Shown one piece after another: positions 32,859 to 36,997 of a stretch of 36,997 nucleotides of DNA. Under the pieces are notes generated by a model that worked only from the letters and a program-made list of their open reading frames with translations, was not told the origin of the DNA and ran no database searches. The stretch's first letter is position 1; each line of letters opens with the position of its first letter. The position numbers were made by a program, and so were the translations under genes. Origin of the DNA: Bacteroidota bacterium (lineage in GTDB: Bacteria > Bacteroidota > Bacteroidia > Flavobacteriales_F > PHOS-HE28); contig JAEZAU010000094.1 of NCBI GenBank assembly GCA_023430325.1, forward strand, positions 1-36,997, given 5' to 3'.

Positions 32859-34714
32859 GGGTGCAGTACAGGCGCTTGGGGTTGGGCAGGTGCTTCGAGC
32901 TTATCCCCGCGCAATCGGCGGAACCGTTCCCTGGCCTCGGGCACGAAGATGCTTCCCGTCTGTTCGAAGAGAAGCCGTTCGTAGAACTGCATCGCCTTTT
33001 GTTCATCGTTCAATCGCTCCTCATACAACCGGCCAAGATCGAGCAGTGCATTATCGACAAGGATGTCCAGCGGATAAAGCTCCAGCAATTTTTCCAGATG
33101 GGTGGCGGCCTCTGGATATTGGTGACGTGCGGAGGCGATACGGAAGCGTTCATACAACACATCATCGCCAAGACTGTGCATGGGAAATTCGATCCCGATG
33201 GAATCGAGTACTGCCAGCGCTTCGTCATAGCGATGTTGGAAGCGCAACAGTTCAGCACGCGCGAAGAAGCTCAGCGGAACACTATTGCTATCGAGGCCGA
33301 GATTGTCGGTGATGCGCAGGGATAGTTCCATCGCATCGTTGGCGATCAACTTGCTCGTGCTGGCCTTCAGGACCTGGAGCTGCGCTTGCGACCAGAGGAA
33401 ATCACCCGCGTAGAAGCTCACTTTCGCATTGCGCAACCGCGCTTCATGCCCGATCACATCATGCTTGAAATCGAGATCCACCTGGGAGTAGAGCAATGAT
33501 GCTTCCCAGATATCACCCTGCAGCAGATGCACATCACCCAGATCGAGCTTCAACTGAGCGCGTGTCTTCGGATCGATCTGTGACAGTTCGAGGCCATCTT
33601 GGAGCAACGCCACGGCACCTGCATGATCGTTCAGGTAATAAGCCTTCAGATGCGCGCGATCGCGAAGCAATTCGATGGTCTGCTTGTTCAATGCGAGTTC
33701 CTGGAGCGTATTGGCGGCACGCATATCAAGATCCTCCAGATCGGTACGTGAAGGTTCGGGCATGTTGGTGAGCTGGGCGTAGCGGGTCTGCACCGCACCG
33801 ATCCGTGCCTGTATGTAATTCGCATCGTTCCGGCCCAGGCCAAGCACGTAGTCGTAACATTTGAAGGCCGTGCTGTAATCCTTGTTAGCCGTTGCTATAC
33901 GGGCCAGTTCCATCACCCGCATGCCGCCTTCATCGGATCTTTTGTCCATGGCTTTGCTCTGTACCAACGCGGCATCAAGGTCCTTCTGTTGGATGTACAT
34001 CCATATCAATAGTTCCTGGAAGATGGTGCGTTGGGGATCCTTCTGTATCCGGCGCAGAAGCTCGGTGCGAAGGATCTCGCTCCGTTCATCGGCGGTCTCG
34101 AAGTCCATGTAACGCGAAAGCGAATTTTGAACGCTCTGCAGGTAGGCTTCATTCGCAGCCAGAAGGTCCATATAAGCCGTCACCATCTTCTGTACCTCGC
34201 CCTTCATCGCATAGATGTTGGCCATTTCAAAATGGAATGTCTGGCCATCCTTCAGGATCTTGTGGCCGCGATCATATGCAGCGAGTGCAAGGTCCAGTTC
34301 GTTCACGCGGGTGAATGCGTTCGCCACCTGCCGTATGCTGCCCTGGTCTGGCTTGATGAGCTTCAGTGCCTTGTCGAATTCCTTCTGGGCCTTGTCGTTC
34401 TGGCCGCTCATGCGATAGAGGCTCCCCAGATCGATCGGCATCCGGGGATCATCATTGCTGCGCTTGCTATGGCCCTTCACCAGTTTTTCAGCGCTCTCGA
34501 TATCGTTCAGGCCTACATAACTCTTGAAAAGCTGCTCATAGTAGTAATCCGTAGGCTGGCGCTTGTAGAGCTTCTCGTAGTAGAGGATCGCTTTTTCATA
34601 GTCGCCGCTCTGGAAATATTGCGCCGCCAACTGCTCATCGGTACCTGGCTGTGCTTGTGACGGCAGATCTGCGCACAGGAACAGCATGAAGAAGATGAGG
34701 ATCCTGGTCATCAC
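32855..34714 (-). CDS. Exported TPR-repeat protein
   Basis: 619 residues with a signal peptide (MMTRILIFFMLFLCADLPSQAQ). The rest is helical tetratricopeptide repeats, e.g. AAQYFQSGDYEKAILYYEKLYKR (about 30-52), LGSLYRMSGQNDKAQKEF, AFTRVNELDLALAAYDRG, GDVHLLQGDIWEASLLYSQ and RFQHRYDEALAVLDSI, ending in a Pro-rich tail (EAPAQPQAPVLHP). It probably sits in the periplasm as a protein-binding scaffold. Its ATG overlaps the lipoprotein stop (ATGA), and its stop overlaps the DUF4286 start. Close genes are common in this order near rsmA in Bacteroidota, but the link is not understood. Confidence 0.88.
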   Translation of the reverse strand: MMTRILIFFMLFLCADLPSQAQPGTDEQLAAQYFQSGDYEKAILYYEKLYKRQPTDYYYEQLFKSYVGLNDIESAEKLVKGHSKRSNDDPRMPIDLGSLYRMSGQNDKAQKEFDKALKLIKPDQGSIRQVANAFTRVNELDLALAAYDRGHKILKDGQTFHFEMANIYAMKGEVQKMVTAYMDLLAANEAYLQSVQNSLSRYMDFETADERSEILRTELLRRIQKDPQRTIFQELLIWMYIQQKDLDAALVQSKAMDKRSDEGGMRVMELARIATANKDYSTAFKCYDYVLGLGRNDANYIQARIGAVQTRYAQLTNMPEPSRTDLEDLDMRAANTLQELALNKQTIELLRDRAHLKAYYLNDHAGAVALLQDGLELSQIDPKTRAQLKLDLGDVHLLQGDIWEASLLYSQVDLDFKHDVIGHEARLRNAKVSFYAGDFLWSQAQLQVLKASTSKLIANDAMELSLRITDNLGLDSNSVPLSFFARAELLRFQHRYDEALAVLDSIGIEFPMHSLGDDVLYERFRIASARHQYPEAATHLEKLLELYPLDILVDNALLDLGRLYEERLNDEQKAMQFYERLLFEQTGSIFVPEARERFRRLRGDKLEAPAQPQAPVLHP

Positions 34715-35268
34715 TGGCGGGCGGTATTGGCATGGAGCAATGAATCCGTGGCGGGCAGACGGTCCCAGGCCTGCTGTATCCTGCGATAATTGGCGATGGC
34801 CTGTTCCACGTTCGTGCGCAACATCTGCTGTATCTGTGCTTCGGTGCGTATGGCGTTCTTTTCCTCTTCGATCGGCATGGCGGCGTTCATCACATCGCGG
34901 CGGAGAGCACGCAAACGTTCGGCCGATCCGCGCAATTCATGCAAGGTACGGCGATGATCGGTGCCCATTTCATCCGCAGCTTGTAGCGCCAGGTATTGAT
35001 CGCCAAGCAGTTCGGCCTCGGCGCGCTTCAGAGTGTCCTGAAAACGGCGGGCAAGATCGGCCTCGCGAGCGCTGAATGCTGCAGTAGCGCGATCGAAGCG
35101 ATCCGGATCGAGCTCGTTCAGGGTAAGGATCGCTGCATCCACGGTGGTTATGAGACTGTCCACTGTCTGCAGGCTCTGAGCTTCAGGTGAGCGCTTGCAG
35201 GCGTTGGCCATGATCACCCATATCAACGCGAGGACAGCCAGGGAACGTATGCCGATGTCAGTGGACAC
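34711..35268 (-). CDS. Coiled-coil lipoprotein, unknown function
   Basis: 185 residues from a GTG at 35268. The signal peptide runs to a Cys at residue 24 (LALIWVIMANAC), giving a plausible lipobox. The mature part is highly charged and helical (RATAAFSAREADLARRFQDT, RAEAELLGDQYLALQAAD, EEEKNAIRTEAQIQQMLRTN), suggesting coiled coils of about 100 residues. No family is recognised. It heads the unit with the TPR, DUF4286 and rsmA genes, joined by four-base overlaps. A box GATCTTCG, two mismatches from TAnnTTTG, lies 6 bases before the start. Confidence 0.75.
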   Translation of the reverse strand: MSTDIGIRSLAVLALIWVIMANACKRSPEAQSLQTVDSLITTVDAAILTLNELDPDRFDRATAAFSAREADLARRFQDTLKRAEAELLGDQYLALQAADEMGTDHRRTLHELRGSAERLRALRRDVMNAAMPIEEEKNAIRTEAQIQQMLRTNVEQAIANYRRIQQAWDRLPATDSLLHANTARQ

Positions 35269-35331
35269 GGCGCGAAGATCGGGAGAATGGCGATCAGAAG
35301 GTCGGATGGTCGGATGATGGTATGCCTTCAG

Positions 35332-35355
35332 GGTGCTTCAAGCATACTTTCATGC
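35332..35355 (+). repeat. 24-base motif shared with 8593-8616
   Basis: Second copy of the motif described at 8593: 20 of 24 bases match. The 259-base gap 35269-35527 otherwise shows no gene or clear promoter. Confidence 0.35.
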
Positions 35356-35527
35356 CGATCGAAAATGACCCTTTTTCTGCATGGAATGCTAACGGATCAG
35401 CCCATTACCGAACGTTGCATCACGGATCGTGATGGGCGGTGCACGGATGAAGCCAGTAAGCTACCGTTCCCTGAAGTTCCCGGTCGCAGCTCCCTGGATA
35501 TTGCAGTTTCGGGCAAACGTCAGGAAC

Positions 35528-36459
35528 ATGAGAAAGATCCCACTCCTCTGCTTTGCCTTGGCACCGTTACTGATCTTCGCGCAGAACGAGTATCAGTTCG
35601 AGCGGCTGTTCACCGTGTACACACCGATCAACGGTGCCAATGAGTGCACGTTCAACGATGATGGTCTCTGCCCGATCGATGCGCTGGCCGGCGAGACCTT
35701 CACCCTGTACAACACGTCTTTCACCATGGGGTCCGGCGCGTTGCTCAGCGTAGGCGAATACGGTTTCCTGCGGATAGAGAACGCGGCATCACTGATCATC
35801 CTCGACGGCCTCTTCACCTTCATGGAGCCGATCGACAGCACGAGCAAGGTGCTGTATGCCTTGAACGGAGTTCCCGGCTCGCACGAACTCGTGGCCGAAT
35901 GGCGCAACTGGCGGCTCACCAATGGTCCTGCGGATAACTACGTGAACTTCCAGCTTTCGCTCGATCAGGCAACGGGCGTGGCAGAAGTACGCTTCGGGCC
36001 GAACAGCGGTGGTGGGGTGCTGTACAACAATGTGAACGGCCCGAACTGCGGGATCTTCCATGCGCCGCATTCGTTCAGCCAATGCTACGGCAAGCTGTGG
36101 GCGGAAGGGAACGGCGACGCGCCTACACTGGACAGTCTGCCGAATTTCAGCTTTGATGCGCTCGTGAGCCTGCCTTCACCCAATACTTTGTACCGCTTCA
36201 CACCCCATCGATGCAGAGTTCGATCGACGAGGCCGATGCCGCGCACGCATTCACTTATTCGATCGGGGCCGAACTGCTCCAGGTGCAATTCCTTGATCGG
36301 AACGGAGCGCAACTGGAGCTGCTGGATCCCGCCGGACGGATCGTTCGATCGGTGGCTCCCCAGAACGGACAAGCTTCGATCCCGATAGGAGATCTGCCTT
36401 CGGGCGTGTACATCCTCCGATCGGAAAAGTATTCGGTGGCGGTGCCGTTGCGGTTGTGA
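35528..36459 (+). pseudogene. T9SS cargo protein (type A sorting domain), broken by a frameshift
   Basis: The start at 35528 gives a signal peptide (MRKIPLLCFALAPLLIFAQ) and a beta-rich secreted domain (LAGETFTLYNTSF, GEYGFLRIENAASL, VAEWRNWRLTNGP, SGGGVLYNNVNGPNCG) up to YRFTP at about 36191-36205. After that the frame runs into nonsense, while the -1 frame from 36202 continues as SMQSSIDEADAAHAF and ends with a T9SS type A C-terminal sorting domain (LELLDPAGRIVRSV, LPSGVYILRSE) at 36459. One extra C in the CCCC run at 36203-36206 would restore the whole 311-residue protein. It may be a sequencing or assembly error, a recent mutation or a switch. Confidence 0.8.
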
Positions 36460-36557
36460 GTGAAAGAGCACAGTGGCGGGTGGCACGGCCGTAACGCCAC
36501 GGGCACCCGGATCCGTGCCGGCGTCTTGTTGTTCTCCAGCAACGCCGCCATATTGCT

Positions 36558-36932
36558 TCAACGTTCGTAGATCAGAACTGAGACCTCCTTACCCGCTTTC
36601 GCAAAGGCTTCATCGGCTGTGAGCAAGTTCGCATTCAGCCAAAGCGCTGTGGCGGCGATCGCTGCATCGGGCAGTTTCATTTTGTAGCTCTTCCGTAAGC
36701 GGATGGTTAGATCTTGGATCTCGGGAGTGAATTGTACCACTTTACAATCGGCAAGGAATGCCACTGCCGCTTCAGGGGAATGTGTGCGCGGCTTTGCCGT
36801 ACTCAATAATTCCACCCGTGTTATCACTGAGACATACACCAGCGAACCCTGCACCAACTCGGCCGCACGCGCATCGCCACCAAGAATGTCGATCACGACG
36901 CTGGTGTCCAGCACCAGGCTATCCCCACTCAT
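36558..36932 (-). CDS. PIN-domain toxin (VapC-like ribonuclease)
   Basis: 124 residues from the ATG at 36932, where the antitoxin gene overlaps by 14 bases; the longer frame to 36956 would start inside the antitoxin. The PIN-fold acidic residues are all present: LVLDTSVVIDIL (Asp9), TRVELL (Glu41), LPDAAIAATAL (Asp89) and LTADEAF (Asp107). VapC-type toxins cleave tRNA or rRNA in many bacteria; the target here is unknown. It is a type II toxin with its antitoxin gene upstream. Confidence 0.9.
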   Translation of the reverse strand: MSGDSLVLDTSVVIDILGGDARAAELVQGSLVYVSVITRVELLSTAKPRTHSPEAAVAFLADCKVVQFTPEIQDLTIRLRKSYKMKLPDAAIAATALWLNANLLTADEAFAKAGKEVSVLIYER

Positions 36933-36997
36933 CGCGAAGGCGCTTCTGCGTGGCAAGCGCGTCCTCTTCCAGCTGCCACTTGCCGAGATGCTTGCGC
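36919..36997 (-). CDS. Antitoxin of the VapBC-like pair, 3' end only
   Basis: Only the last 25 codons are in the window (reading RKHLGKWQLEEDALATQKRL and on to the TAG at 36919-36921). The C-terminal part fits the toxin-binding tail of a short antitoxin, charged and Trp-containing. The gene overlaps the toxin start by 14 bases, the usual toxin-antitoxin coupling. The DNA-binding part lies beyond the right edge, so the antitoxin family cannot be told. Confidence 0.7.
   Translation of the reverse strand, partial: RKHLGKWQLEEDALATQKRLRDEWG

Noticed and set aside
36504..36522. Imperfect GC-rich hairpin after the frameshifted cargo gene
   Set aside because: Bulged stem without a clear T run; not a convincing terminator.

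Overview
The window comes from a fairly GC-rich member of the Bacteroidota, most likely a Flavobacteriales-like environmental lineage. The evidence is several proteins with type IX secretion (T9SS) C-terminal domains, choice-of-anchor L surface proteins, Bacteroidota small lipoproteins with SC lipoboxes, a DUF4286 gene, start codons without strong Shine-Dalgarno sequences, and several copies of the Bacteroidota -7 promoter element TAnnTTTG close to gene starts. Most genes are housekeeping or envelope genes; no phage, insertion sequence or CRISPR array was seen.

Layout. 1-3961 (+): the 3' end of metH, a secreted OmpA-domain protein, a TolC-family outer membrane protein and tsaB. 3962-8514: a minus-strand cluster of three exported proteins (a small lipoprotein, a protein built of five 22-23 residue tandem repeats, a YD-repeat-like protein), then a small plus-strand membrane protein, a LEA/WHy lipoprotein and an M20 metallopeptidase on the minus strand. 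8678-17178 (+): the most striking region, three consecutive giant secreted proteins with the same N-terminal choice-of-anchor L domain and gliding-motility-type (T9SS type B) C-terminal domain but different numbers of Ig-like modules between them. 17180-19653 (-): gpmI translationally coupled to an orphan sensor histidine kinase. 19712-20404: an HD-domain protein and tRNA-Phe(GAA), converging on a shared bidirectional terminator.

20464-28189 (+) is a long envelope-biogenesis run: coaX, an outer-membrane beta-barrel protein, a TPR protein, lptC, a two-helix small protein, a CorC/HlyC-type CBS protein and a membrane-anchored parvulin foldase. The first five are linked by short overlaps; the last two appear to have their own promoters. 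28243-31435 (-) holds mgtE, a 2-hydroxyacid dehydrogenase and a glycerophosphodiester phosphodiesterase lipoprotein. 31436-31731 is a gene-free stretch of degenerate heptamers and GC-rich extragenic repeat DNA that runs into the end of rsmA. 31732-35268 (-) is a four-gene operon joined by ATGA overlaps (coiled-coil lipoprotein, TPR protein, DUF4286 protein, rsmA). The right end has a T9SS cargo gene broken by a frameshift in a C run and a VapBC-like toxin-antitoxin pair cut by the window edge.

Points most worth a second look: the mosaic tandem surface-protein cassette; a perfect 38-bp palindrome, terminator-like, that lies inside the lptC signal-peptide codons; the strong excess of GATC across the window; the small tandem-repeat exported protein; and the frameshifted T9SS cargo.
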